Of a DNA stretch of 64,000 nt, positions 42,944 through 51,542 are shown one piece after another. The notes below the pieces were generated by a model, which did not search any database, was not told the origin of the DNA, and saw only the letters and a list, made by a program, of their open reading frames with translations. The stretch covers positions 1,550,001 to 1,614,000 of the forward strand of contig CP184673.1 of NCBI GenBank assembly GCA_048814795.1, written 5' to 3'. Every line of letters begins with the position of its first letter. The first letter of the stretch is position 1. Source of the DNA: Thermatribacter sp048814795 (GTDB lineage: Bacteria > Atribacterota > Atribacteria > Atribacterales > Thermatribacteraceae). Position numbers and translations under genes: made by a program.

Positions 42944-43414
42944 CTATTCCTTGAAAAGAGATTCACCGAGAAAAGGGACCATCTCTATATTGGCTTCCTG
43001 CAGCATTTCATCAGCCAGAGGATCGGGATAATGGTTCCGATACACAATTCTTACTATTCCAGCGTTTATAATCATTTTGGCACAGAGAATGCATGGTTTA
43101 TGAGTGCAATAAAGGGTGGCTCCTCGAGTACTTACTCCATGAAGCGCTGCCTGGATTATCACGTTCTGTTCAGCATGAAGTCCTCTACACAGTTCTTGCT
43201 GTTTCCCAGAGGGAACACCCTGTTTGCTCCGCAAGCAGGTCTCTGGAGTACAGTGTTTGATACCTGAGGGAACACCGTTGTAACCAGTGGCTAAAATCCG
43301 TCTTTCCCTGACCAGAACCGCTCCAACCTTCCTGCGCAAGCAGGTAGAACGCGAACTCACCAGCTCGGCAATGTTCATGAAATATTCGTCCCATTCAGGC
43401 CTTTTGACTTCCAT
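42944..43414 (-). CDS. dCMP deaminase family protein (ComEB-like)
   Basis: This 156-residue zinc deaminase has the catalytic HAEQN motif and the zinc-binding CTHKPCILCAKMI. An extra Cys/His-containing loop (HCTPETCLRSKQG) is typical of dCMP deaminases. It converts dCMP to dUMP, the substrate for ThyX encoded in the same run. ATG 43414 has AAGG 10 bases upstream; a TTG three codons earlier has poor spacing. It overlaps rpiB by 20 bases. Confidence 0.92.
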   Translation of the reverse strand: MEVKRPEWDEYFMNIAELVSSRSTCLRRKVGAVLVRERRILATGYNGVPSGIKHCTPETCLRSKQGVPSGKQQELCRGLHAEQNVIIQAALHGVSTRGATLYCTHKPCILCAKMIINAGIVRIVYRNHYPDPLADEMLQEANIEMVPFLGESLFKE

Positions 43415-43850
43415 TTTGCTCAAACCTTATAATCTTTTCTACTCTTCGCCGATGGCGTTCACCAGTAAACTCAGCTTCTAACCAGCTGTGCACGATTTCG
43501 CGAGCTAAACCCTTACCAATCACCCGCTCTCCAAGAGTCAGAACGTTAGCATCGTTATGCTCTCGAGAAGCTTTAGCAGAGAAAACATCGTGACAGAGAG
43601 CCGCTCTGATCCCTTTTACTTTATTGGCTGCAATACACATCCCAATTCCGGTACCACAAACTAAAATAGCCCTATCGCCCTTTCCAGCCATAAGGTCCGT
43701 GGCAACCAAAAAAGCAATGTCTGGGTAATCGCAAGAGTCGGTACTGTAAGCCCCATAATCAACAACTTCATGTCCCAACCCTTTCAAAAAATCTTTGAGA
43801 TCTTCTTTCAAAAAGTAGCCTCCATGGTCACTACCCAAAAGTATTTTCAT
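43395..43850 (-). CDS. rpiB: Ribose 5-phosphate isomerase B
   Basis: This 151-residue enzyme interconverts ribulose 5-phosphate and ribose 5-phosphate. It has the phosphate-binding SDHGGYFLKEDL start, VDYGAYSTDSCDYPD, the catalytic Cys loop VCGTGIGMCIAANK, and the NDANVLTLGERV segment. The length is normal. It lies between prmC (5-base gap) and the dCMP deaminase gene, as in many Firmicutes-type atp-proximal clusters. Confidence 0.95.
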   Translation of the reverse strand: MKILLGSDHGGYFLKEDLKDFLKGLGHEVVDYGAYSTDSCDYPDIAFLVATDLMAGKGDRAILVCGTGIGMCIAANKVKGIRAALCHDVFSAKASREHNDANVLTLGERVIGKGLAREIVHSWLEAEFTGERHRRRVEKIIRFEQNGSQKA

Positions 43851-43855
43851 CCTGA

Positions 43856-44722
43856 CTACTCCCTTCTTCTTACGGCAGTTGCTCTTTCTCCATGAGTATA
43901 GTCTCTGATGGTATAAAGATACTCCCAGGCTTCCAATTTTTCAATCTCTTCACGAATAAGTTTGCTCTGGGCAGGGTCATGTTCAAAAAAAAGTAACCCT
44001 CCCTTTTTGATCCAAAAAGTTCCTTCCCGCAGCAATCTCCTTATTATTGACAAGCCGTCCTCTCCAGCAAGCAGGGCTTCTTCAGGTTCATGTAAGCGAA
44101 TCTCTTTGGAGAGAGCCTCCCAGTCTCCCGTCCTGACATAGGGAGGATTAGAAACAACAACGTCAAAAAGAATATTTGCCCCTTTGAATACTTCAAAAAG
44201 ATCTGACTTCAGAAAAGTACAGCGGTCTTCTATGCCAAGACGACGGGCGTTTCTTTCAGAAAGGGCAATTGCCTTTTCTGAGATATCTACTCCATAGAGT
44301 TTCACACAGGGTATCCAGAAAGCACAGGAAAGACCTATAACCCCGCTTCCACAACCTACATCACAGAGAAAAATTTCCCTTTCCCCATTTTTTTTAAGAA
44401 AGAGAATGACCTCTTCTACCCAACACTCAGTGTCCAGGCGGGGAATAAAGACACCTTCTTCTACGTAAAAAGGGAGAGACATGAATTCCCACTCTTTAAT
44501 CAAGTACTGAATAGGAACACCTCTGGCACGATCTCTGAGGAGAGTGCGAAGTTTTTCTAACTTCCTTTCGTCAAGGTCGAAATCCCAGAAAAGATGTACA
44601 CGTGAAGGGTCAGTACCCAATAAGGAAGAAAGTAAAAGGCGAGCTTCTCTCGAAGGCGAAACAACCCCCGCTTTTTTAAGTAACCCAACTGCCTCTTTCC
44701 AGGCCTCGCGAACCTGAAGCAC
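43856..44722 (-). CDS. prmC: Release factor glutamine methyltransferase
   Basis: This 288-residue SAM-dependent enzyme methylates the Gln of the GGQ motif in peptide-chain release factors. It has the SAM-binding LCDVGCGSGVIGLS and the active-site NPPY in VVSNPPYVRTGD, with a helical N-terminal domain. The start is GTG 44722 with AAGG 8 bases upstream, 2 bases after prfA, its substrate. The placement is the classical one. Confidence 0.95.
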   Translation of the reverse strand: MLQVREAWKEAVGLLKKAGVVSPSREARLLLSSLLGTDPSRVHLFWDFDLDERKLEKLRTLLRDRARGVPIQYLIKEWEFMSLPFYVEEGVFIPRLDTECWVEEVILFLKKNGEREIFLCDVGCGSGVIGLSCAFWIPCVKLYGVDISEKAIALSERNARRLGIEDRCTFLKSDLFEVFKGANILFDVVVSNPPYVRTGDWEALSKEIRLHEPEEALLAGEDGLSIIRRLLREGTFWIKKGGLLFFEHDPAQSKLIREEIEKLEAWEYLYTIRDYTHGERATAVRRRE

Positions 44723-44724
44723 CC

Positions 44725-45795
44725 CTAACCAACCTTTTCAAGCATTCTACTTCTTTCCTCAGCAGCAAGTGCTTCTACTATTTCCTCCAGGTCTCCCTCA
44801 AGAACGTCTTCGAGACGATAAAGGGTAAGGTTGATACGATGATCAGTAACTCTGTTTTGGGGAAAGTTATAGGTCCTGATTCTTTCACTTCTTTCACCAC
44901 TCCCAATCTGACTCTTACGTTCCCGGTCGATTTCCTCTTTCTGCCTGCGACGTTCCAGATCCAGGATTCTGGCACGCAATATTCGCATCGCTTTGGCTTT
45001 ATTTTTGTGTTGCGATTTTTCATCCTGGCAGGTCACCACAATGCCTGTAGGTAGGTGGGTTATTCTCACAGCAGAATCAGTAGTATTAACACTTTGCCCT
45101 CCAGGACCTGAAGAACGGTAAACATCTATTCTCAAATCTTCAGGCTTTATCTCCACATCCACTTCGTCAGCTTCTGGAAGCACAGCTACAGTAGCCGTAG
45201 AAGTATGGATTCTCCCTCCAGCCTCGGTAACAGGAACTCTCTGTACTCTGTGAACTCCACTTTCATACTTGAACTTACTGTAAGCACCTTTTCCTTCTAC
45301 AGCTATGATAACTTCTTTAAAGCCCCCAAGCTCAGTGGGACTTGCACTCATTACTTCAACCTTAAAACCTTGCCTTTCCGCGAAACGTGTATACATTCTT
45401 AACAGGTCGGCAGCAAAAAGCGCTGCCTCCTCTCCACCAGTACCAGCCCTTATCTCGATAAGGGTGTCTTTCTCGTCTCGAGGGTCCCGAGGAAGCAACA
45501 AAATCTTTATCTTTTCTTCGCTCTCCCGTATTTCCTTTTCCAACTCCTCAATTTCTTCCTCAAGTAGCAAACGCAGTTCGGGGTCTTTCTCCTCTTTGAG
45601 AAGTTCCCGGTCTTCACGAAGCCGGGTTTCCTTTTCACAGAGGGACTCGTACTCCTTAACCAAAGGCTCTATTTCACTCAAAGTTTTAGAATACTCTCGC
45701 AACAAAGAAATGTTACTGGCTACTTCAGGTTGAGCTATCTTTGTAGTAATTTCTCTATATTGCTCAACCAGTTCCTCAACCTTTGACCTCCACAT
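44725..45795 (-). CDS. prfA: Peptide chain release factor 1
   Basis: This 356-residue protein reads UAA and UAG stop codons. It has the GGQ motif (SSGPGGQSVNTTDS), a coiled-coil N-terminal domain, and the recognition loop region (RVPVTEAGGRIHTSTATVAV). ATG 45795 is used because GAGGAAGG lies 9 bases upstream; a GTG three codons earlier is too close to it. It overlaps the DUF1385 gene by 20 bases. Confidence 0.96.
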   Translation of the reverse strand: MWRSKVEELVEQYREITTKIAQPEVASNISLLREYSKTLSEIEPLVKEYESLCEKETRLREDRELLKEEKDPELRLLLEEEIEELEKEIRESEEKIKILLLPRDPRDEKDTLIEIRAGTGGEEAALFAADLLRMYTRFAERQGFKVEVMSASPTELGGFKEVIIAVEGKGAYSKFKYESGVHRVQRVPVTEAGGRIHTSTATVAVLPEADEVDVEIKPEDLRIDVYRSSGPGGQSVNTTDSAVRITHLPTGIVVTCQDEKSQHKNKAKAMRILRARILDLERRRQKEEIDRERKSQIGSGERSERIRTYNFPQNRVTDHRINLTLYRLEDVLEGDLEEIVEALAAEERSRMLEKVG

Positions 45796-46684
45796 AGTCC
45801 TCACCCTTCCTCAAACTTTCCTTCAAAGCGACAATAGCAACTTCGAGCTGAGAAACATCCGGCTCACGAGTGGTAATTTTTTGCAACCAGAGGCCAGGAA
45901 GTGAAAAGTAATAAGCTATCTTTTTGTCCTGATAACGCGAGAGAAATTTTATGGCTTCATAGGCCAGGCCGGCTACCAGGGGAATGATAAGGATTCTACT
46001 CACTATTCTGGTCAAAACACCCGGTCTACCCAACAGCGAAAAAATAAAAATACTGATCAGCATGACAATTACCAGCCAGTTAGTACCACAACGTGGATGC
46101 AGCGTAGTGAACTTAAGGGCATTTTCTGGAGTAAGTTCTTCTCCATGTTCAAAGGTGAAAATTGCTTTATGCTCTGCCCCATGATACTCGAAAATGCGCC
46201 GGATGTCTTTTATACTGGAAATCACCAGAAGATAGATTATAAAAATAAGCACTCTTATCAAACCCTCTACGAGATTGTAAACAAAAGTGGAATCAATAAA
46301 GCGATCCAGGAAAGAGGTCAGGAAAGTAGGAAGAGCAATAAAAAGCCCAGCAAAAAGACCTACAGCGAGAAGCATGGCTATAGTTATGTCAAAAGTGGTA
46401 AGCTTTTCATCTTCTTCTTCAAGTGCCACGGTTGCAGAATAAGATAGAGCACGCAAGCCCACTGCCAGCGAGTCCACTAAATTAACCACTCCCCTTATTA
46501 CGGGAAGGGAAAGAAATTTATGTTTTCTCCAGGGAGGGGTTGTCTCGAAACTCTTAAGAACAATATCTCCTTTGGGTTTCCTCACCGCTATAGCCAGGCG
46601 TCTGGGGCTCCGCATCATCACCCCTTCTATAATGGCCTGCCCTCCCACGTCGACTTTATCCTTGTTGTCTAACTTTTCTTCCAT
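45776..46684 (-). CDS. DUF1385 membrane protein (YqhQ family)
   Basis: This 302-residue protein has the family start DVGGQAIIEGVMMRSP and the conserved YHGAEHKAIFTFEHGEELT and LHPRCGTNWLV stretches between four or five membrane helices. The biochemical role is not established. Genes of this family often sit between rpmE and prfA, as here. ATG 46684 lies inside the end of thyX (16-base overlap); upstream codons to 46732 lack family similarity. Confidence 0.9.
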   Translation of the reverse strand: MEEKLDNKDKVDVGGQAIIEGVMMRSPRRLAIAVRKPKGDIVLKSFETTPPWRKHKFLSLPVIRGVVNLVDSLAVGLRALSYSATVALEEEDEKLTTFDITIAMLLAVGLFAGLFIALPTFLTSFLDRFIDSTFVYNLVEGLIRVLIFIIYLLVISSIKDIRRIFEYHGAEHKAIFTFEHGEELTPENALKFTTLHPRCGTNWLVIVMLISIFIFSLLGRPGVLTRIVSRILIIPLVAGLAYEAIKFLSRYQDKKIAYYFSLPGLWLQKITTREPDVSQLEVAIVALKESLRKGEDYVEVKG

Positions 46685-47325
46685 GGATGACCACAACCTT
46701 TTTCTCCTTCTGGACAGACTCCCCTCAAGCAAGGAGGGCCTGCTTCCTCGAAAATCGAAGGAGCAATCTCTTTAACAATTTTAAGCATCCGAAAAGCTAA
46801 CTCTCTTATCTCCCATTGTGCTCGGTTACACAACCTCAAGCTAAAAAAGTGCTGAAGCTCTCGCGCGTTAGCCGTAAATACCAGATTAGTTTTCACTGCT
46901 TGAGGTAAGACAAACCTGGCATCCTCTCTGGGCACTCCCAACTCCACCAATTTATTATAAGCCTTCAAAGACGTTTTTACCACTTCTTGAAAAATTTCAA
47001 GCGCCTCTGGATTTTCATCTATAAGAGGAGGAGTCACGAAAGAAGCTTTTGTTAAATCGGCATACCTCTGGCTCTGCTGAGAATAAGAAGCAATGCGATG
47101 ACGAACTAACTGATGAGAAGCAATCCGGGAGAGACCCTGGATCAAAAAAGTAAAGGAAGCATGTTCCAGGACTGAGTGATGACCACGGGAAATCAGTTCC
47201 CTGATTAACCTGCGTGCCTCCTCAATGGAGACCTCTTGAGGAGGGGAAAAACTATAACACACCCGTGCCGCGCGAGCAACAACCCGCTCTGGATCGGGTG
47301 TGTGAGCCACAAGTGAAACTTCCAT
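46669..47325 (-). CDS. thyX: Flavin-dependent thymidylate synthase
   Basis: This 218-residue enzyme makes dTMP from dUMP using FAD, NADPH and methylene-folate. The ThyX signature RHRIASYSQQSQR is present (RHRxxSxxxxSxR), as are GHHSVLEHASFTF and the C-terminal QWEIRELAFRM. It ends with a Cys-containing tail (CLRGVCPEGEKGCGHPW) that is not part of the core and may bind metal. It follows rpmE by 6 bases. dCMP deaminase in the same run supplies its substrate. Confidence 0.95.
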   Translation of the reverse strand: MEVSLVAHTPDPERVVARAARVCYSFSPPQEVSIEEARRLIRELISRGHHSVLEHASFTFLIQGLSRIASHQLVRHRIASYSQQSQRYADLTKASFVTPPLIDENPEALEIFQEVVKTSLKAYNKLVELGVPREDARFVLPQAVKTNLVFTANARELQHFFSLRLCNRAQWEIRELAFRMLKIVKEIAPSIFEEAGPPCLRGVCPEGEKGCGHPWKKS

Positions 47326-47331
47326 AAACGA

Positions 47332-47544
47332 TCAGTAATCTTCGCCATATTTTGCGTAAAACTTATCTACTCTTCCCGCAGTGTCCACCAGCTTCTGCTG
47401 CCCTGTAAAGAAGGGATGACATTTGGCACAAATTTCTACCTTAATTTCTGGAAACCTGGTAGAACGGGTTACAAAGGTATTACCACAAGCACAAACCACT
47501 CTGGTCTCTTTATATTCAGGATGAATCCCTTTTTTCATATCCAT
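47332..47544 (-). CDS. rpmE: Ribosomal protein L31, zinc-binding form
   Basis: This 70-residue protein of the large ribosomal subunit has the start MKKGIHPEY and four Cys in VCACGNTF and ICAKCHPFF, the zinc-binding (C+) form. The start ATG 47544 is preceded by AGAGGTGAT. It lies 60 bases after rho, an arrangement shared with many Gram-positive bacteria. Confidence 0.96.
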   Translation of the reverse strand: MDMKKGIHPEYKETRVVCACGNTFVTRSTRFPEIKVEICAKCHPFFTGQQKLVDTAGRVDKFYAKYGEDY

Positions 47545-47604
47545 ATCACCTCTACCCAAAAATGCAAGCCATTATACCACAGAGCTAAAAGGGGTGTCAA
47601 AAGC

Positions 47605-49035
47605 TCAACGAGAGGTTTTTAAAACCTGATCAATGATTTTCAAAAACTCCTTGTTGGAACGGGTATTCTTAATGCGATCAATCACCATTTGGGCGGCCTC
47701 CTGGGTATCCACATTGGCAAGCAACTTCCGCAACATCCATATTCGTTCCAGGTCTTCTTTCCTAAGGAGCAACTCTTCGCGTCGGGTCCCAGAACGGTGA
47801 ATATCGATAGCCGGGAAGATCCTGCTTTCCGCAAGGGTTCTACTCAGATGAAGCTCCATGTTTCCAGTTCCTTTAAATTCCTCATAAATGACTTCATCCA
47901 TGCGGGAACCCGTGTCAATGAGTGCAGTGGCCAGGATAGTTAAACTACCACCTTCTTCGATGTTGCGAGCTGCACCAAAAAAGCGCTTTGGCCAGTGGAG
48001 CGCCAGGGAATCTATTCCTCCAGAAAGAGTTTTTCCAGTATTGGGTACTACCAGGTTATTGGCCCTGGCCAGACGGGTAATACTGTCGAGTAAAATCACC
48101 ACATCTTTACCTTCTTCAACCAGGCGTTTTGCTCTCTCCAAAGTCAGTTCAGCAACTCTCAAATGGTTTTCCGGCTTTTTGTCAAAAGTAGAAGCAATAA
48201 CTTGCCCTTTGACAGAACGCTCCATATGGGTAACCTCTTCAGGGCGTTCATCAATAAGGAGCACAATGAGCACTACATCAGGATAGTTGGCAGCTATACC
48301 ATTAGCAATTTTTTCAAGAAGTATGGTTTTTCCTGCTTTAGGAGGTGCTACTATTAAACCTCGTTGTCCTTTACCGATAGGAGCAAAAAGGTCGATTATC
48401 CGCGTGGATATCTCCGAAGGAACAGTCTCCAAAACATATTGTTCGTTGGGAAAAGTAGGAGTAAGGTTTTCAAAAAGGGGCCTCTTTTTAGCTTGTTCCG
48501 GCTCTTCATCATTGATGGCTTCTATGCGGAGAAGCGCATAATAACGTTCACCCTCCTTAGGTGGACGTACCTGACCAGCAACCTTGTCACCGCTACTTAA
48601 GCCAAAGCGCTTAATCTGAGAAGGTGAAACATAAACATCGTTTTCAGTAGGCGCAAAATCATCAGAGGTACGCAAGAAGCCGTAACCTTCAGGAGTAACC
48701 TCCAGTATTCCTTCGCTGAAGATATATCCTTTAGATTCAGTTGCTTTCTTCAGTATTTCAAAAATAAGATCGTTCTTCTTTTTTCTGCTATATCCCGAAA
48801 TTTTAAGGCTCTGGGCAATCTCTGAAAGCTCTGCATTGGTTTTCTTTTTGAGTTCAGCCAGAGAGAACTGCAAACTGACATCGTCTCTGCCTTTTTTGAT
48901 CTCAACTTTTGCATCGGGAGTCAGTTCTTCAATTTTTTCCTCAAGCTCTTCGGAAACCTCGTTCTTAATGGCAGTCTCGTCTTCTTTTTTCTTGTCTTCC
49001 ACGGTTATTTCGCTATTTCTGGTTTCTTCGTTCAA
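47605..49035 (-). CDS. rho: Transcription termination factor Rho
   Basis: This 476-residue hexameric RNA helicase ends transcription. After a charged, Glu/Lys-rich N-terminal extension of about 55 residues come the Rho N-domain (LAELKKKTNAELSEIAQSL), the RNA-binding cold-shock fold (GILEVTPEGYGFLRT, NDVYVSPSQIKRFGL), Walker A APPKAGKT, Walker B VVILLDSITRLARA, and the secondary RNA site. The presence of Rho fits the scarcity of classical hairpin-T terminators in this window. Confidence 0.96.
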   Translation of the reverse strand: MNEETRNSEITVEDKKKEDETAIKNEVSEELEEKIEELTPDAKVEIKKGRDDVSLQFSLAELKKKTNAELSEIAQSLKISGYSRKKKNDLIFEILKKATESKGYIFSEGILEVTPEGYGFLRTSDDFAPTENDVYVSPSQIKRFGLSSGDKVAGQVRPPKEGERYYALLRIEAINDEEPEQAKKRPLFENLTPTFPNEQYVLETVPSEISTRIIDLFAPIGKGQRGLIVAPPKAGKTILLEKIANGIAANYPDVVLIVLLIDERPEEVTHMERSVKGQVIASTFDKKPENHLRVAELTLERAKRLVEEGKDVVILLDSITRLARANNLVVPNTGKTLSGGIDSLALHWPKRFFGAARNIEEGGSLTILATALIDTGSRMDEVIYEEFKGTGNMELHLSRTLAESRIFPAIDIHRSGTRREELLLRKEDLERIWMLRKLLANVDTQEAAQMVIDRIKNTRSNKEFLKIIDQVLKTSR

Positions 49036-49047
49036 GGCAACCTCCTC

Positions 49048-49803
49048 CTAACTTCTCTTTTTAAGAAATTCCTTGACTATCTCCACGTGTTCCGCTCGAT
49101 CTACGTCAAACCCTATCTCGGGATAGGGCGTAATAATAGCTCTACCTTTAATGCCAGTAACTTTCTCTACCCTCTTCTCTATCTCCTCAACAGTTAATAC
49201 TCGTAACAGGTACTTAATAATTATGGTTAAGCCCAACAATCTTGCAATGGTTAAAGGGTTTTTGCGACTCTCAACAATCTTCTCTAATAAGTCCCGCTTT
49301 CTTTCAACAATGCCGGGATCAAAATATAGCATGTTGCCCCCAGTAAATCTCCCATCACGAAGAGTGGCAAAAGTTCTGCGTCCCTTTCCAAACTTCTTAA
49401 CATAAGACTCCTCACGAACAATGGGATAGTAGAAATCAGCTTCTTTTTTGGAACAGCGTAGAAAAAAGTCTTCAATCATTTCCCCCTTTATCAAGGGGAT
49501 ATCACAACTTGTTACCAACACTTTCTCCTGGGTTTTCAAAAACTCCAGCCCTCGCAAGGCACTCTGAAACGGGTTATCTCCCGGAGCAATGACTGCATCA
49601 ACCAACTTACCAATTCGCGATTGAAATTCTCGGACCGGACCAACAACGACTACTCTATTTATCGAGGAAACACTTTTGAGGGCTTCTATCACATATTCTA
49701 TCATAAACCTGTCCTCAATTACAAGCAAAGCGCGGTTGCTGATCCCAAATTTTTTCTCGATTTCTCCTTCCCCTCCACCAGCGAGAACTAAGGCATCAAC
49801 CAT
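49048..49803 (-). CDS. NTP-transferase-like protein with altered signature
   Basis: This 251-residue protein has the fold of a MobA/IspD-type nucleotidyltransferase: start ALVLAGGGEGEIEKKFG and VLVTSCDIPLIKGEMIEDF (metal Asp). The usual Arg/Lys of the LAGGxxxRxxxxxK signature is not seen (GEGEIEKKFGISNRAL), so activity or substrate may differ. It overlaps ispE by 8 bases. It is not a typical IspD, which would show a different metal-site context. A role near isoprenoid or cofactor synthesis is only suggested by position. Confidence 0.68.
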   Translation of the reverse strand: MVDALVLAGGGEGEIEKKFGISNRALLVIEDRFMIEYVIEALKSVSSINRVVVVGPVREFQSRIGKLVDAVIAPGDNPFQSALRGLEFLKTQEKVLVTSCDIPLIKGEMIEDFFLRCSKKEADFYYPIVREESYVKKFGKGRRTFATLRDGRFTGGNMLYFDPGIVERKRDLLEKIVESRKNPLTIARLLGLTIIIKYLLRVLTVEEIEKRVEKVTGIKGRAIITPYPEIGFDVDRAEHVEIVKEFLKKRS

Positions 49804-50719
49804 ATTTTACCCCCCTCTTACAAAAAGCAGGCGGTACTGGTTCCTGACAAAGTGTTTTGCAGAAAAAGATACGAACAGGTTCTCCTTTAAAGATTTCTAC
49901 TATGACTTTTTTAGCCACCTGGCTGTCTTGAGGAAGCACACCTACCAGGGCAGAACCACTGCCGCTCAAAAAAGCTTTTTCACAACCAGCTTGGTAGAGT
50001 TTCCTTTTATAAAAAAACAGTTTTGGATAATGTTCAAATACCACTTCTTCAAAGTCGTTATGGACGTTTTGGAGAAGAAAACTCTTACTTTCCTCAACCA
50101 GAACATTGTCCCTCTCGCCTTTTTCCCTCATAAACTTTTGAGAGACTCCTGCTTCCAGGTCCCAGATTTGATACGCCCAGGCTGTGGAAATGCCAAAGGA
50201 CGGACAGATTAAAACCAGCTCTCTTTGAGGGGGATCGGAAATGGGAATAACCGTCTCTCCTTTTCCCTTAACCAGAGCAAAAACACAGTCACTCACAAAA
50301 AAGGGTACATCAGAACCCAATTGCATAGCCAGCTCAATCAAGTTTTTCTCTTCTAATCCCAGCTTGAAGATCCCATTTAAGGCCTTCAGAAGTGTACCTG
50401 CGTTGGAGCTTGCTCCACCCAAACCACTTTGTTGAGGAATACGCTTTAAAATTTTAATTTCAAATTTAAATTTCCTTAAAGAAGGTTCAACTTCTCGTAC
50501 CAATTCAAGAGCTTTTCTTAAAGGACTATTCTCGTCGGTGGGTATACTCTCCGAACAGATAACCTTGTCTTCCGAAGCTGGAAAAATCACCTTCAATTCA
50601 TCACTCAAAGATATTTTTTGCATAACGCTGACAATATTGTGATAACCATCAAAGCGCAAAGAACCAATGCGCAAATACCAATTGATTTTAGCATAGGATG
50701 TAAAATGATGTTCAATCAT
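49796..50719 (-). CDS. ispE: 4-diphosphocytidyl-2-C-methyl-D-erythritol kinase
   Basis: This 307-residue GHMP kinase phosphorylates CDP-methylerythritol in the non-mevalonate isoprenoid pathway. It has the start SYAKINWYLRI, the ATP loop IPQQSGLGGASSNAGTLL, and the C-terminal AFLSGSGSALVGVL. The length is normal. It sits 2 bases after murI and overlaps the nucleotidyltransferase-like gene. No other MEP gene is in the window. Confidence 0.94.
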   Translation of the reverse strand: MIEHHFTSYAKINWYLRIGSLRFDGYHNIVSVMQKISLSDELKVIFPASEDKVICSESIPTDENSPLRKALELVREVEPSLRKFKFEIKILKRIPQQSGLGGASSNAGTLLKALNGIFKLGLEEKNLIELAMQLGSDVPFFVSDCVFALVKGKGETVIPISDPPQRELVLICPSFGISTAWAYQIWDLEAGVSQKFMREKGERDNVLVEESKSFLLQNVHNDFEEVVFEHYPKLFFYKRKLYQAGCEKAFLSGSGSALVGVLPQDSQVAKKVIVEIFKGEPVRIFFCKTLCQEPVPPAFCKRGVKYG

Positions 50720-50721
50720 GG

Positions 50722-51537
50722 TTATAAGCCAAAAGCATCTATTTTAAAGGAATTTTCAGAAGCAAACATTCTGAGTAATTTCTCAAAATGTCTCACATCA
50801 CCCCGGATCAGACAACGAACTTCACCTTTTCCAGAATTGCTCTTAGCAGTATTTCCACTCTCTAAAACCTTCTTAAGTTCAGGCGTGCAGGCTCGTGCTG
50901 GATTTATCAGCGCCAATTCCGAACTATCTCCAAGAAGCTCCTCAAAGAAGTCTTCAATCAAGGCAAAGTGAGTACATCCCAAAACTAAAGTATCTACACC
51001 AGAGAATTTAAACCTTTTTAGCCTCGCTTTTATTTCCTCTTGCCAGTAAGGTGTGTCAAAGCTCCCTTTTTCTACTTCTTCAATAAAGTCTGGCCAGGCC
51101 TCCTCATAAACCTCAATACTACTGTCCAGTTCTTTAAAAAGCTTTGTAAAGCGCTTCGAACGCACCGTGGTGCTGGTTGCCAGAACGCCGATACGCTTTT
51201 TAAGTGTTGAAGAAACAGCCTTCTTTACCGCAGGCTGCACAATATCCAATATGGGTATTGGATAGGCCCTGCAAAATTCTTCAAAACAGACTGAGCTCAG
51301 CGTGCCACAAGCAATAACCAGAGCCCGAATGTGCTCAACTTTAAGCAAATACTCGATGATTGGAAACACCAGGTTTAAAAGCTCCTCTTTTGTTTTTTCA
51401 CCATAAGGGAAATTGGCGGGGTCAGCAACATAAATGACACTTTGGTCAGGAAAAATCTCTCGTATTGCTTTCACAACACTGAGTCCACCAACCCCAGAAT
51501 CAATAATACCCAAGGGACAGTTGGTAAGTGTTTTCAT
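50722..51537 (-). CDS. murI: Glutamate racemase
   Basis: This 271-residue enzyme supplies D-glutamate for peptidoglycan. It has IIDSGVGGLSVV, DPANFPYGEKT, and two catalytic Cys: Cys77 in VIACGTLSS and Cys188 in LVLGCTHFAL. In most racemases the first motif is ACNT; here Gly replaces Asn, a residue that normally contacts substrate. The second motif has Phe instead of Tyr (GCTHF). ATG 51537 has GGTGA 5 bases upstream. It follows pyrG by 5 bases. Confidence 0.9.
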   Translation of the reverse strand: MKTLTNCPLGIIDSGVGGLSVVKAIREIFPDQSVIYVADPANFPYGEKTKEELLNLVFPIIEYLLKVEHIRALVIACGTLSSVCFEEFCRAYPIPILDIVQPAVKKAVSSTLKKRIGVLATSTTVRSKRFTKLFKELDSSIEVYEEAWPDFIEEVEKGSFDTPYWQEEIKARLKRFKFSGVDTLVLGCTHFALIEDFFEELLGDSSELALINPARACTPELKKVLESGNTAKSNSGKGEVRCLIRGDVRHFEKLLRMFASENSFKIDAFGL

Positions 51538-51542
51538 TACGT

